A stretch of 64,000 nt of DNA from Thermogemmatispora carboxidivorans (GTDB taxonomy: Bacteria > Chloroflexota > Ktedonobacteria > Ktedonobacterales > Ktedonobacteraceae): contig NZ_JNIM01000001.1 in the NCBI RefSeq assembly GCF_000702505.1, positions 3,534,001-3,598,000 on the forward strand, given 5' to 3'. A program made the translations under genes and the position numbers. Below the pieces are notes generated by a model. That model was not told where the DNA came from. It saw only the letters and a program-made list of their open reading frames with translations, and made no database searches. Below are positions 8,991 to 17,079 of the stretch, one piece after another (position 1 is the stretch's first letter; the number at the start of each line of letters is the position of its first letter).

Positions 8991-9953
8991 ATGCGTGATA
9001 GACCTCCCATTCAGCTCAGCCTGGAACAAGAACAGGTGCTTCAAGAAAATGGCCTGGGTCAGCCTCTACTACATGAAAAAGCTACCACGGCCACTTTTAT
9101 CGTTTTCCTTTTATGTTTATTGGTAACTGTAACTCTAGCGATCCTACTAGCATTGACTTTTCTCATTCATTTTCTATCTACCCATTTTATATGGGAAGAG
9201 CTTGGATTTTGGCGATTTTTGCTCTCTTCTGAGCTGCTGGTGGAGGTCGCTAGCGACCTATGGAAACAGCCTCTGATCCCCCTCATCTTCGGAGGACTAT
9301 TGTTACTAGAGCTGACAGGAGAAACGATCACTCTGGCTGCCCTCCTTCGCCTGGAGGTGCTGGTCTGCTCTCACGGTCTGCTCAAACAGCAAGGAAAGCT
9401 ACAGGAGTTTCTCCTCTGGAAAGATGCGCGTGCTCTTTACACAACACATGGACAGGTCACCGGCGTCGGAGGATTAGAGCCAGAGGAGAAGCGAAGCAGT
9501 CAGGATCAAAATGGAGAACGCTCTGAGAGCAAGGCCGAGGATGAGGATGAAGATGGCATTTTCTCCTGGCCTCTCACTGAGGATCTGGGCCGAAGCCTTT
9601 CCTGGCCACTCAGCTTCTGTACGTATGAATTGAGCAATCACATAATCCATAAAATGGAAGAATATCTCTTACCCTTAATGAAGGAGCGGTTGGGAAGAGG
9701 CAAGCCGGTCGCTTTTCTCGTGGGCGACAAAGTCCTTGTCGTTGACCAGGAAGGCATACGGTATGAGGGGGAAGAGCCGGTTTTCTGGGCAGAACTGGGA
9801 GATCTGCGCTTGCAACGCAGAGGACAGCTCTGGCTGTTCCGTCATGGGCGCTGGCAGCGGTATCCTCGCCGCTGGAGCGCCTCGCAGGCAAACCTCCCCC
9901 TGCTAGTTCCTTTAGTCCGCAGCATTCTCGCAGAGCGGCGCCAGGGCGGTTAG
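8991..9953 (+). CDS. Membrane protein, paralogue of the preceding gene
   Basis: This 320-residue protein matches the cytosolic half of its upstream neighbour but lacks the external C-terminal domain. It has hydrophobic stretches at about 33-65 and 92-115, then a PH-like region with VCSHGLLKQQGKLQEFLLWKDARALYTTHG read in two pieces around residue 130, an acidic Glu/Asp-rich insert near 170-190, and the shared end pattern DQEGI...VFWAEL...GRWQRYP...NLPLLVPLV. A GAAGGAG ribosome site precedes the ATG. The acidic insert and AT-rich membrane-helix DNA are the odd points. Function unknown. Confidence 0.68.
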   Translation: MRDRPPIQLSLEQEQVLQENGLGQPLLHEKATTATFIVFLLCLLVTVTLAILLALTFLIHFLSTHFIWEELGFWRFLLSSELLVEVASDLWKQPLIPLIFGGLLLLELTGETITLAALLRLEVLVCSHGLLKQQGKLQEFLLWKDARALYTTHGQVTGVGGLEPEEKRSSQDQNGERSESKAEDEDEDGIFSWPLTEDLGRSLSWPLSFCTYELSNHIIHKMEEYLLPLMKERLGRGKPVAFLVGDKVLVVDQEGIRYEGEEPVFWAELGDLRLQRRGQLWLFRHGRWQRYPRRWSASQANLPLLVPLVRSILAERRQGG

Positions 9954-10014
9954 CCTGGCCCGTAGCGGTCAGCACCCGGAGTCTGGCGCATGCCACCAGG
10001 GTCCAGCCTCTTCC

Positions 10015-10044
10015 TTGACGCTTTTCGCCTTTGCAACATACAAT
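10015..10044 (+). promoter_or_regulatory. Probable promoter of the coxD-coxE-xdhC cluster
   Basis: TTGACG (10015-10020) and TACAAT (10039-10044) are 18 bases apart. The leader of about 185 bases before the TTG start contains an 8-bp inverted repeat, CACTGATC at 10093-10100 and GATCAGTG at 10134-10141, amid several GATC-rich palindromes, which could be an operator or an RNA stem. Confidence 0.5.
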
Positions 10045-10235
10045 ATGGTGTACCGCAACAGCAACCCGGCGCCTGTCTGCTCACTGGCTGATCACTGATC
10101 GATCACGTTGGCCGGTGAACAGCGGTGCCCTCTGATCAGTGGCCGCCCGTCGGTCACGTACGCCGCGTGCCTGCCTGTCTGCACGGCTCCATAGGCGGCA
10201 TCAGAGGCTGATCGTTTGCTTATGGGAGGCTCTCG

Positions 10236-11159
10236 TTGAACCAGGAACAGCAGTCACTGGCACTTCCCTTTTCGTCAATCGAGGATGTGCAACGGGCAAT
10301 GTTTGCCCGACGCTATGTTGCTGATCGCAGTCTGGCCACAGCAGTGTTCCTGGCCCTCAAGCGCCGCAAGCCGCTGCTGCTTGAAGGCGAGCCGGGCGTC
10401 GGCAAAACCGAGGTGGCCAAGGTCCTGGCCGATCTGCTGGAGACTCGCCTGATCCGCCTGCAGTGCTACGAAGGGATCGACATCAGCACGGCGGTCTATG
10501 AGTGGAACTATACGCGCCAGATGCTCTATATCCGCCTGATGGAGGCCAGCGGGACTACACGCCAGGAGGAGCTGAAGGAGATCTTCGGCCCCGACTTCTT
10601 GATCAAGCGCCCCCTGCTCCAGGCCATCGATTCCGCTAACGCCAAGGCCCCGGTCCTCCTCATCGATGAGCTAGACCGCAGCGACGAGGAGTTTGAGGCC
10701 TACTTGCTTGAGCTGCTCTCGGATTTCCAGATCACTATTCCTGAGATTGGCACGATCGCGGCCCAAGAGCCGCCAATTGTGGTGATCACGTCGAACCGCA
10801 CACGTGAGATTCACGATGCCCTGCGGCGACGCTGCCTCTACTATTGGATCGATTATCCAACGCTGGAGAAGGAATATTCCATTGTGCTGGCGCGCATGCC
10901 GGAGGCACCCGAGTACCTGGCAAAGCAGGTCTGCGCCTTCGTGCGCGAACTGCGCGCGCTCGATCTGTTTAAGGCCCCCGGCGTTGCCGAAACACTGGAT
11001 TGGATCGCTTCGCTGCTGGCGCTCAATCAGCTGGAGCTGGTTGAGGGAACAGTGCGCGATACGCTCGGCGCTCTGCTGAAGTATCAGGACGATGTGCTCA
11101 AGGTGGGCGGGAGCAATCTCGGCAAGCTGCTTGAGAAGGCCCGCAGCGCGAGCTTGTGA
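10236..11159 (+). CDS. coxD: MoxR-family AAA+ ATPase, CoxD-like
   Basis: An AAA+ ATPase of 307 residues, the kind that with a VWA partner helps insert or mature metal centres. For CoxD, the known case is assembly of the Mo/Cu site of CO dehydrogenase. Walker A is GEPGVGKT at 51-58, Walker B is VLLIDELDR followed by the family's LLELLSDFQI, and ITSNRTREI forms sensor 1. The start is TTG, supported by GGGAGG 6 bases upstream; no ATG sits in a similar position. It is followed at 12 bases by the CoxE-like gene and then two XdhC-type genes, the set expected around molybdenum hydroxylases. The symbol is by similarity of family and context; no coxSLM genes are adjacent. Confidence 0.85.
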   Translation: MNQEQQSLALPFSSIEDVQRAMFARRYVADRSLATAVFLALKRRKPLLLEGEPGVGKTEVAKVLADLLETRLIRLQCYEGIDISTAVYEWNYTRQMLYIRLMEASGTTRQEELKEIFGPDFLIKRPLLQAIDSANAKAPVLLIDELDRSDEEFEAYLLELLSDFQITIPEIGTIAAQEPPIVVITSNRTREIHDALRRRCLYYWIDYPTLEKEYSIVLARMPEAPEYLAKQVCAFVRELRALDLFKAPGVAETLDWIASLLALNQLELVEGTVRDTLGALLKYQDDVLKVGGSNLGKLLEKARSASL

Positions 11160-11171
11160 CCGCAGGTGCCT

Positions 11172-12617
11172 ATGGATGCCCACAATTTCGAGCGCCTTGA
11201 CGATCTCTCGTTTTTCAACAGGGAAAGGACTGGTCCCTCTCCTGACACACCCAAGCCCGGACAGGACGGCCTCCGCCCCATCGCTGCCTCAGGTGCAGCG
11301 GCAGCCCTGACGCCTCCGCTCTCTCCCAGCGAGCTGGAACGCGGCGAGCGCTTGCTCTACCGCCTGACTGAGTTCGGCCACCTGCTCTGGGAATCGGGGA
11401 TCGAGGTCGGTCCACAGCAGCTGCTCGATCTGGCTGAGACGCTCAACGAGATCGATATTACGAATCCAGGCGATTTCTACTATACGCTGAAATGCTCACT
11501 CCTGACCCGACACGAGCAGGAGACGCTCTTCGATCAGCTGTTCAATTACTACTGGCAGAGCCGCGATCGCCAGAATCGCCCGCCTGATCCAGGCCCGACC
11601 CGCCGCGACGATCGCCAGATTCGTCTGCCTCCCTCGGAGCGCAAGCGCCTGGCCGAGCACCTGAACGCCGATAGTCAGCAGCGCGAGCTGCGCATGGGCG
11701 AGCGTGAGAGCGAGCGTCGACGCCTGCTGGATGAGCAGGCCGGCGAGCATGAGGACGATCAGGCCCCTCCCCAGGGCACAGCCTACAGCGCCCTGGAGTT
11801 GCTGCGCAAGAAGGATTTCGAGTCTTTCACCTGGGAGGAGGTTCAGGAGGCCAAGCGCCTGATGGCCGAGATGCGCTGGAACCTGGGTCTGCGCCCAACG
11901 CGCCGCAAGCGTCCTGTGCGCAAAGGCGACTACCCCGATATGCGCCGCATCGTGCGACGCAATCTGAAGTACGGGGCAGAACTGCTTGAGCTGACCTGGC
12001 GCGAGAATAAGGAGAAGCCACGCCCCCTGGTGATTATCTGCGATATCAGCGGCTCGATGAGCCTCTACTCGCGCTTGCTACTTCACTTTATCCATACCAT
12101 TTCGAATGGGCTGCTGAACGTCGAGGCCTTCGTCTTCGGCACGCGCCTGACGCGCATCACGCGCCAGCTGAAACGGCGCGACGTCGACGACGCGGTCCGC
12201 GAGGTCTCGCGCACGGTGCAGGACTGGTCGGGCGGAACGCGCATCGGCGAGGCACTGCATATGTTTAATCAGCAGTGGGCCAGGCGTGTTTTGGGCCGCG
12301 GCGCAGTGGTGCTGATCATTAGCGATGGCTGGGACCGCGGCGATGCCAACTTGCTGCGCGCCGAGATGGACCGCCTGCAGCATAGCTGTCATCGCTTGAT
12401 CTGGCTGAATCCTTTACTCGGTTCGCCCGACTATCGCCCGCTGACGATCGGCATGAAGACGGCCCTGCCCTATATCGATGACTTTCTGCCAGCTCATAAT
12501 CTCGATAGCCTGATTCATCTCGGTAAGCTGCTTGAGCGTATTGATGATCGGCGCCCGGCCCGCACGCCCGCGGCTCGCCGCGAGGCCGTGAAGGTCTGGC
12601 AACGCCCCACTTCGTAA
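11172..12617 (+). CDS. coxE: VWA-domain protein, CoxE-like
   Basis: Partner of the upstream MoxR/CoxD ATPase. The 481-residue protein has a disordered Pro-rich start, a charged Arg/Glu-rich middle (about 140-250) and a C-terminal von Willebrand A domain with the full MIDAS: ICDISGSMS (DxSxS), then a Thr in SGGTRIGEAL and an Asp in ISDGWDRGD. VWA proteins of this type bind the MoxR ring and the client enzyme. The start is ATG 11172; a GTG 6 bases earlier is possible, and neither has a strong ribosome site, consistent with translation coupled to the gene ending 12 bases upstream. Confidence 0.84.
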   Translation: MDAHNFERLDDLSFFNRERTGPSPDTPKPGQDGLRPIAASGAAAALTPPLSPSELERGERLLYRLTEFGHLLWESGIEVGPQQLLDLAETLNEIDITNPGDFYYTLKCSLLTRHEQETLFDQLFNYYWQSRDRQNRPPDPGPTRRDDRQIRLPPSERKRLAEHLNADSQQRELRMGERESERRRLLDEQAGEHEDDQAPPQGTAYSALELLRKKDFESFTWEEVQEAKRLMAEMRWNLGLRPTRRKRPVRKGDYPDMRRIVRRNLKYGAELLELTWRENKEKPRPLVIICDISGSMSLYSRLLLHFIHTISNGLLNVEAFVFGTRLTRITRQLKRRDVDDAVREVSRTVQDWSGGTRIGEALHMFNQQWARRVLGRGAVVLIISDGWDRGDANLLRAEMDRLQHSCHRLIWLNPLLGSPDYRPLTIGMKTALPYIDDFLPAHNLDSLIHLGKLLERIDDRRPARTPAARREAVKVWQRPTS

Positions 12618-12638
12618 GTCGGACGCCCTTCCCTCAGC

Positions 12639-12704
12639 CGCCTGCTCGCCAGAGGCAGCAGGCGTGCACGGTGGGCGCCGCTACAGACGCCGTCGAGTTT
12701 TTTT
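12639..12704 (+). terminator. Stem-loop and T-run between coxE and the XdhC genes
   Basis: CGCCTGCT (12639-12646) pairs perfectly with AGCAGGCG (12657-12664). A weaker GGCG/CGCC pair and a run of seven T (12698-12704) follow just before the next ribosome site. The strong stem is far from the T-run, so this may only reduce read-through. Confidence 0.3.
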
Positions 12705-12719
12705 GCGGAGGTGTTCCCT

Positions 12720-13037
12720 ATGCGCGATATTCTGCCGGATGTTGAGCGCTGGCGGGCGCGCGGCGAGCGCGTGGCCGTGGCTACGGTTGTCTCGGTAGCC
12801 GGTTCGGCTCCTCGCCGGCCCGGAGCCAAGCTGGCCGTCAGCGAGAAGGGAGAAATCAGCGGCTCCGTGAGCGGCGGCTGCGTGGAGCCAGCAGTGATCG
12901 AAACCGCTCTGCAGGTCATCAAGGACGGCAAGCCCCAGATGCTGGAGTTCGGCATCAGCGAGGAGGAGAACTTCGAACAGATCGGCCTGGCCTGCGGCGG
13001 GACGATCCATGTCTTCGTTGAGCGCCTCGACTGGTAG
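12720..13037 (+). CDS. XdhC/CoxI N-terminal-domain protein (short form)
   Basis: A 105-residue protein made up only of the XdhC_CoxI N-terminal domain: AVATVVSVAGSAPRRPGAKL, then GSVSGGCVEPAVIE with the conserved Cys, and LACGGTIHVFVE. XdhC-type chaperones bind and sulfurate the molybdenum cofactor and hand it to xanthine- or CO-dehydrogenase-like enzymes. The Rossmann C-terminal half is absent here but present in the next gene, so this is a half-size paralogue or a subunit of a split pair. The start ATG 12720 follows GGAGG by 8 bases; the upstream in-frame GTG overlaps that site. Confidence 0.87.
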   Translation: MRDILPDVERWRARGERVAVATVVSVAGSAPRRPGAKLAVSEKGEISGSVSGGCVEPAVIETALQVIKDGKPQMLEFGISEEENFEQIGLACGGTIHVFVERLDW

Positions 13038-13124
13038 TGGATAGATGGCAAGCGAGCGGGAAGCGGGAGTACGGCGGAATGAGGCCTTTCCCGCGAGCTA
13101 CGCTTGCATAGGAGTTGGCCCCTT

Positions 13125-13892
13125 ATGAGTGGTCTCTATGAGGAACTAAAACAGCAAGTGGCGCAGGAGCGCGGCGTGGCTCTGGCCACGCTGGTGCGCT
13201 CCTCTTCCGGCCAGGGGATCGGTGCAAAGCTCCTGGTTTTCCCCGATAAGCGCTTTCATGGCTCCTTTGGCTTCCCGGAGTTGGAAGCGCGCGTTGTCGA
13301 AGACGCCGAGCAGGCGATTTGGATCGGAGAGCCAGGCACGCGACTCTATACTCTGGGAGAAGAGACCTTCGAGGTCTTTATCGAGGGTTTTCCTCCTCCT
13401 CCACGCTTGATTATCGTCGGCGCCGGCCATATCGCTATCCCTCTGACAACCTTCGCTCGAACGCTCGGCTACCGCGTGGTGGTGATCGATGCACGGGCGG
13501 CCTTCGCTACACGTGAGCGTTTCCCTCACGCCGACGAGCTGATCGTGGCCTGGCCCGACGAGGTTTTGGTCAGGATGGATCTCAATCCTTCGACGGCGGT
13601 CGCCATCCTGACGCACGATCCCAAGTTTGACGAGCCATCTCTTAAGGTGGTGCTCTCGCGCCCGGTCGGCTATGTCGGAGCCATCGGCAGCCGCAAGACC
13701 AGCCAGGAGCGCAACGAGCGCCTCAAGCAGCAAGGCTTGACCGACGAGCAGCTGAGTCGCATCCACGCGCCCATCGGCCTGAATATCGGGGCCAAGACCC
13801 CCGAAGAGATGGCCCTGGCAATTATGGCCGAGATCGTCGCCAGCCGCTATGGGAAAGATCGCTCAGCTATTCTGGACTGGTCCCGCAAATAG
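13125..13892 (+). CDS. XdhC family molybdenum cofactor insertion protein
   Basis: A full-length XdhC-type chaperone of 255 residues. The N-terminal part (about 1-80) is a divergent XdhC_CoxI domain, QQVAQERGVALATLVRSSSG, and the C-terminal part is a Rossmann domain with GAGHIAIPL, VVVIDAR, AILTHDPKFDEP and the family's strong YVGAIGSRKT and INIGAKTPEEMA-like ends. It should deliver sulfurated Mo cofactor to a molybdenum hydroxylase, most likely the CoxSLM-type enzyme at 52.8-57 kb, since no other client gene is visible. ATG 13125 has TAGGAG about 10 bases upstream. Cotranscription with the 105-residue paralogue is likely. Confidence 0.88.
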   Translation: MSGLYEELKQQVAQERGVALATLVRSSSGQGIGAKLLVFPDKRFHGSFGFPELEARVVEDAEQAIWIGEPGTRLYTLGEETFEVFIEGFPPPPRLIIVGAGHIAIPLTTFARTLGYRVVVIDARAAFATRERFPHADELIVAWPDEVLVRMDLNPSTAVAILTHDPKFDEPSLKVVLSRPVGYVGAIGSRKTSQERNERLKQQGLTDEQLSRIHAPIGLNIGAKTPEEMALAIMAEIVASRYGKDRSAILDWSRK

Positions 13893-14031
13893 AATGTGTA
13901 ACTTCCCGGCGGTCGCTACGTTTCTATCAGAGAAAGGGGGTTTGCCTGCTTCTCTGTAGGTAGGCTGTGCTAGGAGGAGAAAGGTGGCAGTGCTGCAACT
14001 ACAGAAGCACTAGTCATGAGAAGGAAAGAAG

Positions 14032-15291
14032 ATGCCGGACTATCCCTATGATCCGCATGAAGATCTGACAGAGCCAGTACCTCCATCTGCCCCGCCTCCC
14101 GCTCGCGGCGGCCAGGGGAAGTTGATCATAGGTGGCTTTCATAATGCAGCTGGGAACCAGACACAGGGCAGGCGCCAGCCACCACCTGGCTACCAGGGCT
14201 ATCGAGGGGGAGTCTCCACTCCTCCGCGCCGACCTGGAACTGAGTCTTATCCGGGCAGCTACCCGGTAACAGCTACTCCCGCTCTTCGCCCACGCCGCTC
14301 TTTCCTGCGCCGGCGTGGCTGCGCCATCGGCTGCCTTTCTCTGCTGGTGGTGGTAGTGATCCTGGCGGGCTTCTCGATCTACGTGCTCCAGCGCGTCCTG
14401 GCTTTTGGCTCGGCCATCTCAACACAGGCCCCGCTGAGTACCCAAACAGGCTTTATGAGCACTTCAGATCGCGTCAACCTCCTGGTCATGGGCTTCGGCG
14501 GAGGCGACCATCCTGGCGCCTACTTGACCGACTCGATGGTGCTCATGAGCCTCATTCCTTCCACTCAGCATACGACGCTCATCTCGGTCCCACGCGATCT
14601 GTGGGTCCAGGTCCCTTCCGGCTCCGGCCACTACGGTAAGATTAATAGCGTCTACGAAGTGGCTTCGAATAATAACCAGGACCCCGTGGCGGGCGGCAAC
14701 GCCGCCGCTCAGAAGATCTCGTTGATCACCGGTCTCAATGTCAAGTACTGGATGACGATCGACTTCAACGGCTTCCGCGACTTGATTAACGCTATCGGCG
14801 GCATCGATGTCTATGTCCCCGATTCGTTCACCGCCCTCTATCCAAAGAACGATGATCCGAACGTCGATGCAAGCTGGATCAAGGTGCATTTCTCCAAGGG
14901 TATGCAGCACATGGATGGCGAGACGGCTATCCGCTATGCCCGCGCCCGCGAGTCGCTGGACAATCCCGCCGAGGGGACCGATTTCGCTCGCTCTGCCCGC
15001 CAGATGATTATCATTAAAGCGGTGATCAGCAAGGTGAAGCAGTGGTCAACCTGGCCTCACCTCTTCGATGCGATGGATGCTTTGAAGCATACCATCTATA
15101 CGAATATGTCCCTGACCGACCTCGGCCTCTTCTCGCTGAAGATGGATCTCAATCAGGCCCACCGCATCGGCCTGAGCAACCAGAATGTGTTGGTCGACTC
15201 TCAGTCAGCGGACGGGCAGTACATTCTGCTGCCGGCAAACAATAACTGGCAGCTCATTATTGACTACATTCGCAAAAATCTCTATAACTAG
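14032..15291 (+). CDS. LytR-CpsA-Psr (LCP) family protein
   Basis: LCP proteins transfer lipid-linked glycopolymers onto peptidoglycan or related wall acceptors, outside the membrane. This 419-residue protein has a Pro/Gly/Arg-rich cytosolic tail of about 90 residues, a signal-anchor helix at about 97-119 and the LCP domain after 145: RVNLLVMGFGGGDH, LTDSMVLMSL, ISVPRDLWV with the conserved Arg, KINSVYEVA, IDFNGFRDLINAIGGIDV and a late RYARARES segment with the catalytic-site Arg residues. AGGAAAGAAG precedes the ATG. In a monoderm Chloroflexota wall the natural polymer is unknown; a GDP-mannose enzyme gene lies 6 kb away. Confidence 0.92.
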   Translation: MPDYPYDPHEDLTEPVPPSAPPPARGGQGKLIIGGFHNAAGNQTQGRRQPPPGYQGYRGGVSTPPRRPGTESYPGSYPVTATPALRPRRSFLRRRGCAIGCLSLLVVVVILAGFSIYVLQRVLAFGSAISTQAPLSTQTGFMSTSDRVNLLVMGFGGGDHPGAYLTDSMVLMSLIPSTQHTTLISVPRDLWVQVPSGSGHYGKINSVYEVASNNNQDPVAGGNAAAQKISLITGLNVKYWMTIDFNGFRDLINAIGGIDVYVPDSFTALYPKNDDPNVDASWIKVHFSKGMQHMDGETAIRYARARESLDNPAEGTDFARSARQMIIIKAVISKVKQWSTWPHLFDAMDALKHTIYTNMSLTDLGLFSLKMDLNQAHRIGLSNQNVLVDSQSADGQYILLPANNNWQLIIDYIRKNLYN

Positions 15292-15317
15292 AGAGAGCAC
15301 CATTCGCTGAGGCGGAA

Positions 15318-15377
15318 GGAGCAGCCCCGGGTAGACACTCTGTGGGCTGCTCCCCCGCCTGCCGGCGGTTCCGGCAG
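15318..15377 (+). terminator. Two consecutive stem-loops after the LCP gene
   Basis: GGAGCAGCCC (15318-15327) pairs with GGGCTGCTCC (15344-15353), and right after it CCTGCCGG (15358-15365) pairs with CCGGCAGG (15371-15378) over a 5-base loop. Both are perfect. No T-run follows, so they may stabilise the mRNA end or act as a weak terminator. Confidence 0.4.
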
Positions 15378-15564
15378 GCCAGGCCCAACGGCCAGAGCAA
15401 CAGCACCACTCAGAAGGCGTATCCTCGCTGGCCTTTCTCCTCCGCCGGCTCTGACCGGGACAAAGAGGTCACAGGTATAAGCTGGCCTCCCCTGGCAGTC
15501 AGGCCAGCCTGGCACTAGAGCAAGCGCGAGCTATTGCAGAGAAGAGCAGAAGGGGCACAAGGTG

Positions 15565-17007
15565 ATGACACAGCAGTTTTCTCGCCTGGTTGCTGGCGTC
15601 TATCGCATCGGGCAAGTCTTCACCCGCGCAGGCTCCACAGTCACCAGTTGTACAGCTTATAACCGCAATACGAACGATGTGGTGGGCTTGCATTTGCTCG
15701 CTCTGCCGCCGACCTCTGCCTTCGCTCCTCAACAGTTACAGAGTCTCTTTGCGCTGCTGGAGCGGCGCCGCCAGGTGCATTCACCAGCAGTGCTGCCTCT
15801 GCATACCTGGGGCCTCGATGGGTCATGGCTCTATCTGGTAACCGACCCGCCGCGTGGGGTTAGCCTGCGCTACCTGATGGACCATGAGCAGATCGATTTG
15901 CAGCGCGCGTTAGAGATCGTGCGCCAGCTTCTCAAGGGCGTTGAGGTGCTCCAGACTTACGGCTTTATGGGCCTGGATCTTCGTCCTTCTTTCATTACGG
16001 TGCAGGTCATTGAGTTCCGCGACTATGTCCAGCTCGACGACCTTGGTCTGCGCCCGCTCATCCACGCTCTGGGTCTGGGAGCCAGCCAGCAACCGGACGA
16101 TATTGGCTTCTTCGATCCCCGCTATCTGGCGCCCGAGGAGCTTCAGGGGCAGCCGCCCGGCCCCTGGAGCGATGTCTACCATGCCGGCCTGCTGCTCTTC
16201 GAGCTGGTGGCCGGTCGCCAACCGTTCGTCGGGCGCACTGTTGCAGAAACCGCCTTTCTCCAGACCAGCGCTCCGCTCCCAAGTCTGGAACTGTACCATC
16301 ATAATACGCCAAATGTGGTGCAGGCCCTGCTAGAGCATGCCCTGGCCAAGCAACCAACCCAACGCTTTGCTTCGGTCCAGGCTTTCTTGAATGCTCTCAA
16401 CGCTATCCAGATGCCACCTCCCCCCGAGCGCGTCCCCGCCTTCGGCGAGATTACCCTGCTGGCAGGGGCCGAGCCGCCACCCTCTTCCGCGACTCGCGAG
16501 ATAGCGGCCATAGAGACGGCTAACGATCCCTCCCTGGCCCAGACCCTCCTTCAGACCCCCCAGGGCAAGGCCAGCCTTCGCAGCGAGGACTCCGAGGAGG
16601 GCGTGCTAGCCTATCTCTGCTTTGAAGGGGGCGAGCGTCCGCTGCGCCTGCCGATCAGGGGACGCAATGTCGTTGTCGGACGAGCTGATCCACGCCGCCA
16701 CTTGTATCCCGACCTCGACCTGACGCCCCTCGACTCCCAGATGGTGGTCTCGCGCCAGCACGCCCGTATCCACTTCGAAGAGACCTTCTTCTATATCGAG
16801 GATCTGAAAAGCCACAATGGAACCTGGCTGGGTGGGCTGCGCTTGAAGCCGCTCAAGGCCGAGCTGCTACAGCATGGCGACCATCTGCGCTTCGGCTCAC
16901 TCGAATGCGTCTTCCGCGTGCCAGGCCAGCCCGACCCACCACGGCCCGGCCCCAGGTCCGAGCCACCAGCCAGGCCACCGCTCAAGCCAAAGCCGTCGGG
17001 CAGCTAG
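15565..17007 (+). CDS. Kinase-like (probable pseudokinase) protein with C-terminal FHA domain
   Basis: The N-terminal 270 residues follow the Ser/Thr kinase fold but lack key residues. The VAIK lysine position reads VGLHLL, the catalytic loop reads GLDLRPSFI (Asp kept, the Asn after it replaced by Ile) and DFG is DLG. The APE segment and helix F are well kept: RYLAPEEL and WSDVYHAGLLLFELVAG. The C-terminal 120 residues are an FHA domain with VVVGRADP, SRQHARIHF and SHNGTWLGG, so it should bind phosphothreonine peptides. A scaffold reading another kinase's signal fits best. No membrane helix is seen. The start is ATG 15565 with a GTG just before it. It lies between LCP and homoserine dehydrogenase genes. 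Confidence 0.85.
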   Translation: MTQQFSRLVAGVYRIGQVFTRAGSTVTSCTAYNRNTNDVVGLHLLALPPTSAFAPQQLQSLFALLERRRQVHSPAVLPLHTWGLDGSWLYLVTDPPRGVSLRYLMDHEQIDLQRALEIVRQLLKGVEVLQTYGFMGLDLRPSFITVQVIEFRDYVQLDDLGLRPLIHALGLGASQQPDDIGFFDPRYLAPEELQGQPPGPWSDVYHAGLLLFELVAGRQPFVGRTVAETAFLQTSAPLPSLELYHHNTPNVVQALLEHALAKQPTQRFASVQAFLNALNAIQMPPPPERVPAFGEITLLAGAEPPPSSATREIAAIETANDPSLAQTLLQTPQGKASLRSEDSEEGVLAYLCFEGGERPLRLPIRGRNVVVGRADPRRHLYPDLDLTPLDSQMVVSRQHARIHFEETFFYIEDLKSHNGTWLGGLRLKPLKAELLQHGDHLRFGSLECVFRVPGQPDPPRPGPRSEPPARPPLKPKPSGS

Positions 17008-17079
17008 AGAGCGGAGAGGGAGCACGCTCTAGCGCAGCACAGGTCAGGCCCCCGTCCGCCGGCCCGTTCGCCAGGTTGG

